Source: Narthecium ossifragum
Taxonomy: Eukaryota > Streptophyta > Magnoliopsida > Dioscoreales > Nartheciaceae
Length of the DNA: 64,000 nucleotides
Direction: 5' to 3'
NCBI GenBank assembly: GCA_963920575.1
Contig: OY986966.1
Location: forward strand, 11,820,048 to 11,884,047
Positions 34,442-46,743 of the stretch are shown one piece after another. Both the position numbers and the translations under genes were made by a program. Positions within the stretch are counted from its first letter, which is position 1, and each line of letters starts with the position of its first letter. A model generated the notes under the pieces. It had not been told where the DNA came from, ran no database searches, and was given only the letters and a program-made list of their open reading frames with translations.

Positions 34442-36661
34442 TGTCGCGCCCCGACCCACGTAGGCCCAACCGGGCCGGGCGACGCGAACTGGAACCTAAC
34501 CTACCATGGAAAATTTTGGCGAGGTTTCCCTCTAATCGTAGTGGTTACCCTAACAATTCATGATCATCCTGTATTAAGTACAATTACAAATTTCGAACAC
34601 CAGAACTGAATTTGATAGAAATCTCAAAACAGGGAAATTATACATTTATCGCTCCCGTAGGAGACTATCTAATACAAAAAGGGTAAAACAGAAAGATCAC
34701 AACTCCTCAAGCTCCGCCAGACGCCGCCACGTCACTGAACACCTGCCCGGTAGGGGCGACCGAAGAAGAGCTAGCGCCAGCACCTGCAAAACGCAGCCCG
34801 GGTAGGAGTGAGCACTAAGCTCAGCAGGGACACTACACTACGACGCTCACAAGGAAGGGAACACAACAGTGTCACCCCCAAGCAAAGCCTAGGTGTATCA
34901 CAGGGGTCCCATAACCCCACCGGATACCCCTGAGAGCCCCAGTCGTGGTCTTCCAGCGAACTGGTCACACACTGGGTCACACTCAGTAAGACAGGAAACG
35001 GCACTGTCAACTCACGACAGGATCCTGGGCACTGTCGGCGGGTAGCACCGCTGGGTAGTCACACCTGCCACCCAAGAGTTCTAGAAGGTTTGGGTACCGG
35101 CTACACCACGACTTGGCTCGAGGCCGACACGACCTCTAAACATCAAACACAACAGTATTCGAGTCCAACTAACCCTATCATTGAAAAAGACTGAATACTA
35201 CAAATCGAGTCCTGGACCAAGCTACCCGCACGGTCCTAAGAGATAGATCCGGGCTACCCGGAAGCCCCGGATCGGCAACACCCTAAACAGATGCAACTAG
35301 TGCACAACGCAATGCATGCTATGAACATACGCAGAATAATACATAAAAGCATGCAACAGGATGTGATGATATAAATACAAGGTCTGGGCACGAGGTGATG
35401 TACAAGTGTTTAAGGTCTAAGGGCTGCTGCAGTGGTACCCCCACCAACTGCCAGCAGTCCACCACAACACCTGCACCGGGAGACAACCCCGCAAACAACA
35501 GCTCACAGATATAGCAGATAAAGCCCTCGGCGCACGCCGGCATGCAAGGCTATGGAAAGCTGTAGGGCTACCCGCCCGTTTATTCTACACACTCCCAGGA
35601 GTCATCACTCCCCTGGTTCACCACTGCCCTATTATAGGGCTAACATGCTTAATCATATGTAACAAGTATGAAAGCAGTAAAGAAAACCATCATACAAAGC
35701 CCCGTGGGCAAAAATCCACTTAAAACACCCTTCAGTCACTAAGGGATCGATCTTCCTTCTCAAGGAGATCGATCTCTTAACACTTAGGGGAAAAACTCGT
35801 CCCTGTCAACCGAAGGAGATCGATCTCCTCCTCCAGAGGGATCGATCTTCCTCGTGACCCGGGACTCACCGCCACCAACTACCAAGAGATCGATCTTCCT
35901 TCACAAGGAGATCGATCTCGCTCGGGCTGGGCGCGACACACCAGAAGAGATCGATCTTCCTTCTCAAGGAGATCGATCCTAATGGGTTCTCCGGCGTGCT
36001 TCCGGCGAGGAATATCGCCGGAATACACACCCAAACTTAACCAAACTCTGGGATCTGATAGATCAAGATCCCACGAGTCCAAAACCGGTGAAAACACGAA
36101 GAATAACCATGTATATAGATAGATCTAAGCAAAACATCACAAATCAAACCGGAAAACTCAAAACCCCGAAATGAAAGTAGGTAGGAATCCCTACCGGAGT
36201 AAGAGCGGCTTAAATCCAAGCAGCTAGGCCTTAGATCTTCCTCAAACGAGCTCAGATCCAGCAAGAACACGGCTCAAATCTCGGAAAATCCAAAGAAATC
36301 AAAGGATAACGATCTCGTTTGCTTTATAGGCAAACGAACCGACATAAGGGAGATCGATCTCCCTTGAGGAGAGATCGATCTTCCTTGTCAGAACGGGTTG
36401 ACTTTTTGGCAAAGGAGATCGATCTCTTAGCTAGAGAAGATCAATCTCACTTGTCCAGAAAGCTAGACTTGGGCCCAAAACTCAAGCCCAAGCCCGGATC
36501 TTTCGATACCGGGTCCCACTAACCATTCTAAGCAAACATTTCCACAAACATGGTCAGTGTGTGTACAAGCGCGAGTGTGGAACTAGCCGACAAGGTGCAA
36601 TTTACCAAATTGCACTTGTGACCCACAGGAAGCCATAGGAGGAGAGGGACGGGTCCTCACA
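34442..36661 (-). mobile_element. Solo LTR S7 (T family) nested in S6
   Basis: It begins TGTCGCGCCCC at 34442 and ends GGTCCTCACA at 36661 (2220 bp), with the perfect TSD GTCGT (34437-34441, 36662-36666). Its AGATCGATCT/GAGATCGATCTC arrays lie at about 35742-35980 and 36340-36450. The minus-strand TATA motif (CTATAAAGCAAAC) is near 36325. No coding sequence is present. Confidence 0.95.
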
Positions 36662-37082
36662 GTCGTAGTGTAGTTTCTCTACTGAGCTTAGTTCCTCAAA
36701 TCTACCCGGGCTGTGTTTTGTAGGTGCAGGCATTAGCTCCTCTTCTGTTGCCCCTATCCGGCAGGTGTTTGGTAGCGCGGTGGCGTCTGGCGGTGTCTGA
36801 GGAGCGTGATCATCAACTGACCCTTTTATTATAGTTAGCCTACTACGGGAGTGTGAATGTATAAATCCCCCCTCTTCAAGGAATTCAAGACTTAAATCTT
36901 TTTTTATATCTTATCTGTTGAGGTTTCATCATTATATGCTTAAATGAGGGTGCTTGCAGGATTGCTCAGGGAAACCAGTAAATTAGAAAGAACTCTAGCC
37001 AAAAAATTTCCGTATTTAGTTAGGTTCCGGTTCACGTTTCTCGGCCCGGTTGGGCTCTCGCGGGGCGGGGCGTGACATCCAC

Positions 37083-37174
37083 CCCTTCGGCTCCTCCCCT
37101 CCTGTTGTCTCCTCCCCTCCGGCTCCGGCTCTGTCGCCTCCTCTTCTCCGGCTCCGCCTCCCCTCCTGTTCTCT
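37083..37174. other. Pyrimidine-rich pre-insertion island
   Basis: It contains CTCCGGCTCC-type repeats that resemble 57000-57070. TCTCT at 37170-37174 is half of B's TSD, and the sequence resumes at 56672. Confidence 0.6.
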
Positions 37175-37509
37175 TGTGAGGACCCGTCCCTCCCCTCCTG
37201 TGGCTCGCTGTGGACCGCAAGGGCAATTTGGTAAATTGCACCTTGTCGGCTAGTTCCACACTCGCGCTTGTACACACACTGACCATGTTTGTGGTAATGT
37301 TTGCTTAGAATGGTTAGTGGAACCCGGGATCGAAAGATCCGGACTTAGGCTTGAATTCTCGCCTAAGTTTAGCTTTCAGCACAAAAAGGATCGATCCTCT
37401 CTAGCTAAGAGATCGATCCTCTTGTGCCAGAAAGTCAAGTGAGATCGTCATGAGGTGATCGATCCTTTCTTGGGTAAGGATCGATCCTTCATAGGTCGGT
37501 TCGTTTGCC

Positions 37510-37516
37510 TATAAAG
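37510..37516 (+). promoter_or_regulatory. TATA box of element B
   Basis: TATAAAG lies in GCCTATAAAGCAGACGAA. Transcription from here would read through the F insertion about 300 bp downstream. Confidence 0.7.
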
Positions 37517-37827
37517 CAGACGAACCTTCTTCCTTGAAATCCTTTTGAAAATCCGGCGATTTGAGCTCGGATCTTGGGATTTTCGAAGGCGTTGAGGACG
37601 ATCCAAGGCCTAGCTGCTTGGATCTAAGCTGCGTTTGCTCCGGTAGGGATCCTACCGACATCTCTCTTCGGGGTTTTGAGTTTTCCGGTTTGATTTGTGG
37701 TTTATTGCTTAGATCTGTGTATATAGCTGTTGGTTTTCTGTGTTTTTGCCGGTTTTAGACTCGTGGGGTTCTGATCTATCAGATCCCAGAGTTTCATGAA
37801 GTTTGGATGAGTTTTTCGGCGGTATTC

Positions 37828-38168
37828 TGATAAGTGCATGAAAGTGCACTCTAAATAGCCTTATAACCATCTCAATTGCTAGATTATTATCTTTAATCAA
37901 CATCTTTATTCCTATTTTTATATCTATATGTTGCTTCACATAGTTGTTTGGAAAATGCAGGAAAAAGGAGAAAAGAAGCTGAAAAGAGTTCATGGATCAA
38001 CTTTAAAGATTTATCTGTACCTTCTCATGAAGAACCAGAAGATGTGCCATACATGGTTGGAAAGCTCTTGAAGTCTAGATTCTGGAGAATTTTACGGTTC
38101 GTGATTCCGAGTTTCCTAGAGGAAGTTACGGCAATTTCAGTACCGATGCGCAGTCTGAATGGCAGAAA
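37828..38168 (+). repeat. Left arm of F's 341-bp inverted repeat
   Basis: It is the inverse of 38761-39101 with few differences by eye. About 200 bp of it, including a long segment ending near CAGTCTGAATGGCAGAAAG, is also present in both LTRs of E. Confidence 0.92.
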
Positions 38169-38194
38169 GGGAAATAAGCTGGAAGTCCGAGCGA

Positions 38195-38625
38195 AGGTCC
38201 GATCGATCGGACCACGCAAAAACGTGACAGAACATGTGTTTTTCAGCCACAACACATCCGATCGATCCCTCCATCGCTTTTATGGGGTCCGATCGATCCG
38301 ACACCAATGGTCCGATCGATCGGACTCGGAAAAAGTCAAAAATAGCGGATTTTTACTCAACCGATCGATCCAACACTCATAATTCGATCGATCGGACTTG
38401 GGAATTAAAGGGTGACAGAATGTATGCTTTTTAGAGGAACACAATTCGATCGATCGGACCATCGATCGAACTCGAGAAGAGCCAGAGATGAAGAATCTTT
38501 ACGAAGTCGATCGATCCGACTCCCTTAGTCCGATCGATCGGGCTCGGGCGTAAATAGAAGTTGGAGATTTCAATGAGACCGATCGATCCAACATTCCGAG
38601 GAGGATCGATCGGACGTTTCCAGTG
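38195..38625 (+). repeat. CCGATCGATCGG array in F
   Basis: At least ten GATCGATC motifs occur, mostly flanked C...G (CCGATCGATCGG), between the two inverted arms and upstream of F's TATA box. A matching array is in the LTRs of element E. Confidence 0.9.
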
Positions 38626-38663
38626 AATTAAATCAACGGTTTTGATTTAACTCGAGTTTAGGC

Positions 38664-38672
38664 CTATAAATA
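38664..38672 (+). promoter_or_regulatory. TATA box of F
   Basis: GGCCTATAAATAGG is in + sense and corresponds to GGCTATAAATAGG in E. Confidence 0.75.
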
Positions 38673-38760
38673 GGATACTTAGGGTTATCAAAAGGGGACT
38701 TTTGGAGGACTTTTTGGCAGCGTTTGGAGGCGAGGAGAAGGGTTCCAGGCTTGGTTTTCT

Positions 38761-39101
38761 TTTCTGCCATTCAGACTGCGCATCGGTACTGAAATTGCCA
38801 TAACTTCCTTTAGGAAACTCTGAATCACGAACCGTAAAATTCTCCAGAATCTAGACTTCAAGAGCTTTCCAACCATGTATGGCACATCCTCTGGTTCTTC
38901 ATGAGCAGGTACATATAAATCTTTAAAGTTGATCCATGCACTCTTTTCAGCTTCTTTTCTCCTTTTTTCTGCATTTTCCAAACAACTATGTGAAGCAACA
39001 TATAGATATAAAAATAGGAATAAAGATGTTGATTAAAGATAATAATCTAGCAATTGAGATGGTTATAAGGCTATTTAGAGTGCACTTTCATGCACTTATC
39101 A
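38761..39101 (-). repeat. Right arm of F's 341-bp inverted repeat
   Basis: It reads leftward from TGATAAGTGC at 39101. It is preceded on the minus strand by GGTTGGGGGGTG, a polypurine-tract-like sequence, so it is the start of a 3' LTR joined in reverse. Confidence 0.92.
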
Positions 39102-40630
39102 CACCCCCCAACCAGTTTATTGCTAGTCTCTAGCAATTTTAAGCGCATAAAATATATTAAGCACACCAACGGTCGTAGGTTGTAGACATGCATAATAAAA
39201 GTACTACCTTGTCAAGTCAATAATGTTCTATCTAGTACAGAGCGCAAAACGTCTTATACTCATGCACATGCTACTAACACATGAAATCAACTTCTACACT
39301 TCAAACATGCTAATCACCATTCAGCCGAACTCATGTGACGTGACAAATAAAAGTTACGTACAGAAGCAACTTCTACCCACCATTAGTCCAAACACACTAC
39401 TATCATCATGACCAATCATCCAACCCTCGCACTTTAAGTACAACATGCTCTTGTTTTTTTTTTTTTTTTTTTTTTTTTTTTGAAACAAGGAATATCATCA
39501 TGACTCCCTTATTTCTTCTTTCTTTCTCCATTAGTTTTGTTGCCCTCATGGTGAACATGAGTGGCTAGTTTCTTTTCTAAGGTACCGATGTAGCCTAACT
39601 GAATCGTTCTATGTTATTGGATCATGATTATTTAATCAGTTTATTTTCCTTGTTTCATTCATTATTATAACTGAAATCTTAAATGCCTTTATCTGACCAA
39701 TAGAAGTATTATAGATTGTTGTATGTGAGATTGGGCGAGGGTTCATTCCCTAATCTTGCAGGATCTATGAATGAATGAGTTTATGTCGAGGCCGGGTTCA
39801 AGCTAAGAGTATTCTTGGTTCATGATTGTTCTTCAGAGCTTAATGGATTCTTAATTAACACTTAGTTATGGGTTCATTAGCTAGGGTTAATTGAGGGTAC
39901 TTGGTGAAGACCGCGGCCGAACGGATCATCATACCGGAAGAACGAGCCCTTGGAATTAAACTGAAACTTGATTGATTCAATGCATAGAATGAGGATGTTA
40001 TGGTGAAATCGGAACCTTAGTATTCATCCATCATATTTTCATCATTTTCTTATTTCGTTATTAGATTATCTATTTTCGAGACTTCATATTTCTTATTTTC
40101 CCTTCCTTATTTTCTTTCTTTTCTATTCTTTAGCGTTTCACTCTAATAATCTTTACAAATCTCTGTGGGTACGATACTCGTCTTGCTACTATACTGATTG
40201 CACCGATTCGTATACTTGCGAGATATAAAATTTATTCATCATATTCCTCGTCGGAAGTACGCCGGAGAACCCATCGGGATCGATCCTCTTTGAGGAAGGA
40301 TCGATCCCCTTTGGTGAGTCATGCCCAGCCCGTGCGGGATCGATCCTCCTGGAGGGAGAGATCGATCCTTTGGTGGCTGGGGGACGACGGGTCTCTGGTT
40401 ACAAGAGGATCGATCCTCTTGATGAGCAGGATCGATCTCTTTGGTTCACAGAGATGTGTTTTCCCTAAGTCCTGAAGGGATCGATCCTCTTGATGAGAAG
40501 GATCGATCCTTTAGTGGCTGAAGGGTGTTTTAAGTGGGTTTTGCCCGCGGGGCTTTGTATGACAGTTTTTCCTTACTGTCTTGATATCTTGTACATATGA
40601 TTAAGCATGTTAGCCCTATAATAGGGCAGT

Positions 40631-42358
40631 TGATGTGCTGTCGCAGGCACTCAAAAATAAAACCAATACCCGTTAAAATGAATGTAGTAGTGCGAGTACG
40701 AGTCGATCCCACGAAGAGTGTTTAGCCTAGTTTTGTGCTCAGTGAATAAAGATGGGGGGTTTTAAACGTGAGGAAATCAGTAAAGAAATAATCTAAAGCG
40801 AAGAAACGAGTTAAATCAAGAGAACAAACCTTGGTCTGAGTCAACATCCACCATCGGAATCCAATAACTGATCATAGATGCAAGTATCAATCAATTTATA
40901 CCATGAATATTCACCGTCCGAATTCAATTCGAAGCTCTCCTCGATCATAGTTAATTAGAAACAAGCGATCTAATCAACCCTAACTACTAAACAACCTAAG
41001 ACAAGCGCTGTAGATTTAATCTAGTAGCAGCGTTAAGAATAGGGAGATCGATGAAGCTAAACAACACAAGCACAAGCGGTTGCATTTAATCTAGTTGAAT
41101 ATTCTTCCTAAGATCTAACAAGATCTGATCAGCAGTAAATTATTAGATCCTAGTCGCTTCGCAGATTAGAGGGATCAAACAATTCCGGATTTGATATCAA
41201 ACCTAGCGGTAGATCACCATGAATAATAAACTAGTAGGCCTCCTAGCAATTAGACAAGGTAATCATGAAGATTTAATCTCAGAAGAACATCCAATACTCA
41301 TGTATAAACTGAACAATAAAAATAAATTAGATCTCACAGTTTCATTGATTCCGAGGTTTCAGTCTCCTCGACCAAGGATCAAGATTTAGCCACGCAGGGC
41401 CATCAAGAACAATCCTCCAAAAGATTTCATAAAGCAAAAGAAAATCTAGAAAAAATATCAAAGAGGAGAAAGAGTAGCCAAAAGTGTCCAAGAATCCCCC
41501 TCAAACCCTAGAAAGAGTCCTATTTATAGCCTTCAAGTGTATCCACCCTCGGATTAGATCACAATCGTCGATTTTATTCACTGGGGAAAGTCCGATCGAT
41601 CGGACCTTGGATGCTGGATCGATCGGTCTCATTAACATCTTCAACTTCTCTTCACGCCCGAGCCCGATCGATCGGACTATGGGAGTCGGATCGATCGATT
41701 TCGTAAAAATCCTTCGTCTCTGGCTCTTCCCGAGTTCGATCGATGGTCCGATCGATCGAACTGTATTCCTCTAAAAATCATACGTTCTGTCACCCTTTAA
41801 TTCCCAAGTCCGATCGATCGAACTTTAAGTGCTGGATCGATCGGACGCATAAAAATCCACCTTCTCTGGCTATTTTTGAGTCCGATAGATCCAACTCTAG
41901 GAGTCGGATCGATCTAGCTCAATAGGAGGGATGGTTCGATCGATCGAACCATATTCAGCCAAAAACTACATGTTCTGTCACGGTTTTGCCAGGTCCGATC
42001 GATCGGACCTTCGCTCGGACTTCCAGCTTATTTTCCTTTCTGCCATTCAGACTGCGCATCGGTACTGAAATTGCCGTAACTTCCTCTAGGAAACTCGGAA
42101 TCACGAACCGTAAAATTCTCCAGAATCTAGACTTCAAGAGCTTTCCAACCATGTATGGCACATCCTCTGGTTCTTCATGAGAAGGTACAGATAAATCTTT
42201 AAATTTGATCCATGCACTCTTTTCAGCTTCTTTTCGACTTATGGACTTCAATTGCATCCTAAATCAAAATATAAGAATAATGAGTGTATTTAGGAACTAA
42301 ATAAGCATAGGAGACTAAATATTAAGGGATAAAAATATAACATTATGCATTCTCATCA
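40631..42358 (-). repeat. 3' LTR of element E
   Basis: In minus orientation it begins TGATGAGAATGC (42358) and ends GCACATCA (40631). The CCGATCGATCGG array is at about 41580-42010 and TATAAATAG at 41520-41528. The U3 block near 42020-42235 is shared with F. Confidence 0.96.
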
Positions 42359-42362
42359 AATT

Positions 42363-42373
42363 CCCCCACACTT
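42363..42373 (-). promoter_or_regulatory. Polypurine tract of element E
   Basis: The minus strand reads AAGTGTGGGGG, then AATT, then the 3' LTR. It is the expected plus-strand primer. Confidence 0.85.
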
Positions 42374-43791
42374 AGCTTTTGCTCGTCCTCGGGCAAAACT
42401 AAAATTCACTCTACTCAAGATATCAAGGTTGCAACACCATCAACAAAGAACAATCAAGCTCTTCACAACTCATAACATATCATGAACAAACATTTTTAAA
42501 CAACTTAAAAATCAATCAATAAGCATTTTCTCTTGAAGATGAAGCATACTAAATAAGTAGACCCTCACGGAAATTAACACTCAACTCTCTTGTGTTTGAA
42601 GGGTATGTATTTCACTCAAATTCATTCCAATGAAAATGATCTACCATAAGCTTGCATATCTTCTCATTCTCCACCACTAGAATCACATGCATCACACAAA
42701 TCATAAGGACTTCAAAAGGTTGTAATGGGGTCCAGGATTAAGGTGGGAAATATTTAGGAATGTAGCTCAAAAGCCAATGGAACTAATGGAGCAAAAATGC
42801 ATCAATAAGACATGTACAACCAATCACTCCATTCAACAACTTTCTTCAACTTAGCTTTAACATACTCAGCCCATAAAACATTACCACATTGGCAAAGAGA
42901 TTGTTCAAAGGAATACTTTTTAACTGAAATAGTGAACAATCTTTTGCAAAAACTTCCACCTTTGTAGATATCATACGGAACTATTGGGAGGATTCATAAA
43001 CACATTTTGTAACATGAAAAACAATTTCCTCCTTCACTTTCTTTTCTTTTTTTTTCTTTTTTTTTTTCAAATATAGCCAAACCACAAATCCAAACACCCC
43101 CACACTTGAACTTTTGCACCCATACATGTCATAATAATGATCAATGCTCCACTAGTTTCATGACTTGGGTAACGGAAATTTTTTTTTTTTTTTTCAGGTT
43201 TAAAGCTTGTAATGTGGGTTAAGAATAAAGTCAATAAAGCTCAAAGGTGTTTAGCAAAAGGAAAAATTAATCACAAGGTAGGCTATTTGGCTTATGTAAC
43301 TTAAAACAAAAATGGCCTTAATCATATTCATGTCTGCATGTGTCAATGTGACCTCGAATAGAATCAAAGCAAGTTCTAGAGAAACAAATCCATGGAAGAA
43401 TATCTCTCATGAAAGAAATTAGTGAGACTGATATGAATGTGTCAGTCTAAATGCTCAAAATCTCACCAGCTTTTGTCTACTCATTTAGTCACTACCATCT
43501 CAAGGAAAATAACTCAACTAATTAATTCTAAGTCGCAAAATTACTCATTCAATCATGTTATGGATATGTCAAGCTTAACTAATTCTCGCTTATGGCATAT
43601 GCAACCTAGATCTCCTCCCCCACACTTGAAACTGACATTGTCCCCAATGGAAGGTGGAATGCAAAGAAAAGCAAAAATAACTAAAATGGAAATGCGAAAA
43701 TAAAAAAAAAGAAAGGAACGAACTCCCCTTGGGTTGCCTCCCAAGCAGCGCCTTTGTTTATTGTCATTGGCTCGACTTCATGCTTGCTTCT
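42374..43791 (-). other. Non-coding 3' region of element E
   Basis: This 1.4-kb AT-rich DNA lies between the pol stop and the polypurine tract, where some Athila elements carry an env-like gene; none is found. The polypurine motif AAGTGTGGGGG recurs at 43097-43107 and 43617-43627. T runs of 9-17 nt occur near 43050-43070 and 43180. Confidence 0.85.
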
Positions 43792-46743
43792 TTAATCAAT
43801 ATAAGTTGGTTCCTCAAGGTCCAATTTTTCCAATTTTTCTGTTGGACCGCCTTCATAGAAAGGTTTAAGTCGATGGCCATTCACCGTAAACATTTTGGAA
43901 GTGGCTAAACTTTGAATTTCAACTGCACCATGAGAAAAAACATTAGTAATAATAAAAGGTCCAATCCAACGAGAACGCATCTTACCTGGAAACAAACGTA
44001 AGCTTGATTGGTAAAGGAGAACTTTTTGACCAACTTTAAACTCCTTTCTAGAGATCATCTTATCATGAAAAGCTTTTGTCTTTTCCTTGTAAATCCTAGC
44101 GCTCTCATAGGCATCATTGCGAATTTCCTCTAATTCTTGCAGTTGCAACTTCCTGTGTTCTCCACTCTCATCCACGTTCATATTAAAGCTCTTGATAGCC
44201 CAATAAGCTTGATGTTCTAACTCAACTGGAAGGTGACATGGTTTCCCAAATATCAAGCGATAAGGTGACATACCTATGGGTGTCTTATATGCAGTCCTAT
44301 ATGCCCACAACGCATCATCCAAACGCAAACTCCAATCTTTTCTATTTGGATTTACCGTCTTTTCAATGATGGACTTGATCTCTCGATTTGACACTTCCGC
44401 TTGTCCACTCGTTTGCGGATGATAGGCGGTTGACACCTTATGAGTCACATGGTACTTCCTTAGTAACGCCTCAACAGTTCGATTGCAAAAGTGAGTGCCT
44501 CGATCACTTATGAAAGCTCTTGGAATTCCAAACCTGGATAATATGTTAGACTTGATAAAATCTGCAACAACTTTAGAATCATCAGTCCTGGTAGCTTTAG
44601 CTTCTACCCATTTTGAAACATAATCCACAGCAAGTAGAATATAAATATAACCAAAAGATATAGGGAACGGACCCATGAAATCAATGCCCCAAACATCGAA
44701 AATTTCGCAAAATAATATGGGGGTTTGTGGCATCTCATTCCTTTGGGATATATTACCTGTCTTTTGACAATTTTCGCATGATTTACAAAGAAAATATGAA
44801 TCTCGAAATAAAGAAGGCCAATAGAAACCACATTCTATCACTTTTCTGGCCGTTCTCTTAACTCCAAAGTGACCTCCACAAGCATAAGAATGACAAAAAG
44901 TGAGTATAGAAATAATTTCACTTTCATGAACGCACCTTCTTATTACTTGATCTGCACAATGCTTCCATAAATATGGGTCATCCCACACATAATATTTAGC
45001 ATCACTTTTAATCTTATCTCTTTGAGCCTTAGACAATTCAGAAGGTAACATATTAGTAACCAAATAATTCACAATATTTGCATACCAAGGTAATGTCACA
45101 GTTGCAGAAAATAATTGTTCATCAGGGAATGTTTTTTGTAGACGAAGTTTATCCTCCACATGAACTAACCGACTCAGATGATCTGCAACTCGATTTTCTG
45201 TTCCTCTTTTGTCTTTTATCTCCAAATCAAATTCACTCAAGAGAAGTATCCATCGGATTAATCTCGGCTTTGCCTCCTTCTTAGTCATTAAATAACGAAG
45301 GGCTGCATGATCAGAATAAACAATGACTTTAGTACCAAGTAAATAAGAACGAAATTTTTCTAAAGCAAACACAACAGCTAAAAGTTCTTTTTCAGTTGTG
45401 GAATAATTTCTCTGGGCATCATCCAAAGTCTTGGAAGTATAGTAAATTGCATGAGAAGCTCTTCCAATCTTTTGAGCCAAAACTGCGCCCACTGCATAAT
45501 CACTTGCATCACACATTATCTCGAAAGGAACGCTCCAGTCTGGGGGTTGAATAATTGGAGTAGAAGTCAACAATTCCTTCAGCTTATCAAATGCCTTTTT
45601 GCATGCTTCATCGAACTCAAAAGCCTTGTCCTTTTGTAACAACGTGCACAACAGTAATGCTATTTTGGAGAAGTCCTTGATGAATCTTCGGTAAAAACTT
45701 GCATGTCCAAGAAAAGAACGAACTTCCCGCACACTAGTGGGATAAGGTAAAGATTGAATGACATCAACTTTAGCTTTATCAACCTCAATTCCTTTAGATG
45801 AAACAACATGACCCAAAACTATACCTTGTTCAACCATGAAATGACATTTCTCAGAATTTAACACAAGGCTAGTTTCTATGCATCTTTGGAGAACAAGTGT
45901 AAGGTTATGTAAACAATTATCAAAGGAGTTTCCATAAACTGTGAAATCATCCATAAAAACCTCTATGATCTGTTCAATATAATCTGAGAATATACTAACC
46001 ATACACCTTTGGAAAGTAGCTGGGGCGTTGCAAAGACCAAAAGGCATGCGACGATATGCAAAAGTTCCAAATGGGCATGTGAACGTCGTCTTTTCCTGAT
46101 CTTCAGGGGCAATTGCAATCTGAAAATACCCTGAATAACCATCAAGAAAACAATAATAAGAATGACCAGCTAACCTTTCAAGCATTTGATCAATAAAAGG
46201 TAAAGGAAAGTGGTCCTTGCGGGTTATAGCATTTAATTTTCTATAATCAATACAAACCCTCCACCCATTTTGCACACGGGTGGGAACTAACTAATCTTTG
46301 TGATTTCTCACCATGGTTATTCCTGTCTTTTTAGGAACAACTTGAACTGGACTAACCCAAGTGCTATCCGAAATAGGATAGATCACTCCAACTTCAAGCA
46401 GTTTGAGGATCTCCTTCTTTACAACATCCATCATGGGCGGATTTAACCTTCTTTGTGGTTGGCGGGAAGGTTTTGCTCTCTCTTCAAGCAAGATACGATG
46501 TATACATGTACTTGGACTGATTCCCTTGATGTCTGCAATTGTCCAACCAATAGCTGTCTTATGCTCCTTAAGAACCTGCACAAGTTTTTCTTCTTGTGGT
46601 GCACTAAGGTTATTGGAGATAATCACTGGTAATACTCCTTCATCTCCAAGAAAAGCATATTTAAGATGATTAGGAAGAGGTTTCAGATCTGGAATAGGTG
46701 CTTGCAATTCAGAAGGTAATGATTTCTCATTAGATACAGGTAG
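43792..46743 (-). pseudogene. Pol (RT, RNase H, integrase) of element E; one internal stop
   Basis: It is in the same frame as gag but separated by TAA (46744-46746), with one further stop, TAG at 46291-46293. The main open part (46275-43792, 827 codons) has RT motifs [12 protein letters not shown] (residues 4-15), [13 protein letters not shown] and FMDD (107-110). RNase H has CDASD (D256) and SDH (D322). Integrase has a zinc finger ending CKSCENC, then D532 (GIDFMG), D591 (SDRGTHF) and E627, with the DD35E spacing. FMDD and the absence of a chromodomain fit Athila. All catalytic residues are present. Confidence 0.95.

Larger units (their letters stand above)
32514..37077 (+). mobile_element. 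Solo LTR S6 (T family), split by S7
   Basis: It begins TGTGAGGACCC and ends GGGGCGTGACA. Its own sequence is 32514-34441 and 36667-37077. The TSD is TCCGC versus TCCAC, one G-to-A apart. It is the most diverged T copy: its palindromes are TGATCGATCA (32796-32900, 33262-33500) in place of GG...CC or AG...CT, and the TATA box has decayed to CTACAAAACGG near 32914. Confidence 0.93.
37828..40241 (+). mobile_element. F: rearranged Athila-like solo LTR
   Basis: It is bounded by TGATAAGTGC and TTATTCATCA with the perfect TSD TATTC (37823-37827, 40242-40246). The left part (37828-38760) is U3 plus TATA, in + sense. The right part (from about 39520) looks like the R-U5 end, finishing with CTCTGTGGGTACGATACTCG. 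Between them, 38761 to about 39520 is an antisense piece of a 3' end: the first 341 bp of an LTR preceded by a polypurine-like GGTTGGGGGGTG and internal 3' sequence. A 29-nt T run lies at about 39453. Confidence 0.85.

Noticed and set aside
39453..39481. Poly(A) tail of a processed retrocopy (29-nt T run)
   Set aside because: It lies inside F between antisense 3' sequence and R-U5. Similar T runs occur in the non-coding 3' region of E. There is no retrocopy TSD.
41955..42257. 100-codon minus-strand frame in E's U3, also open in F
   Set aside because: The copies are nearly identical at the nucleotide level, so an open frame carries no evidence. The frame runs into the palindrome array.
42374..43791. 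Envelope-like gene of the Athila element
   Set aside because: No long open frame, signal peptide or membrane segment is found in this 1.4 kb.
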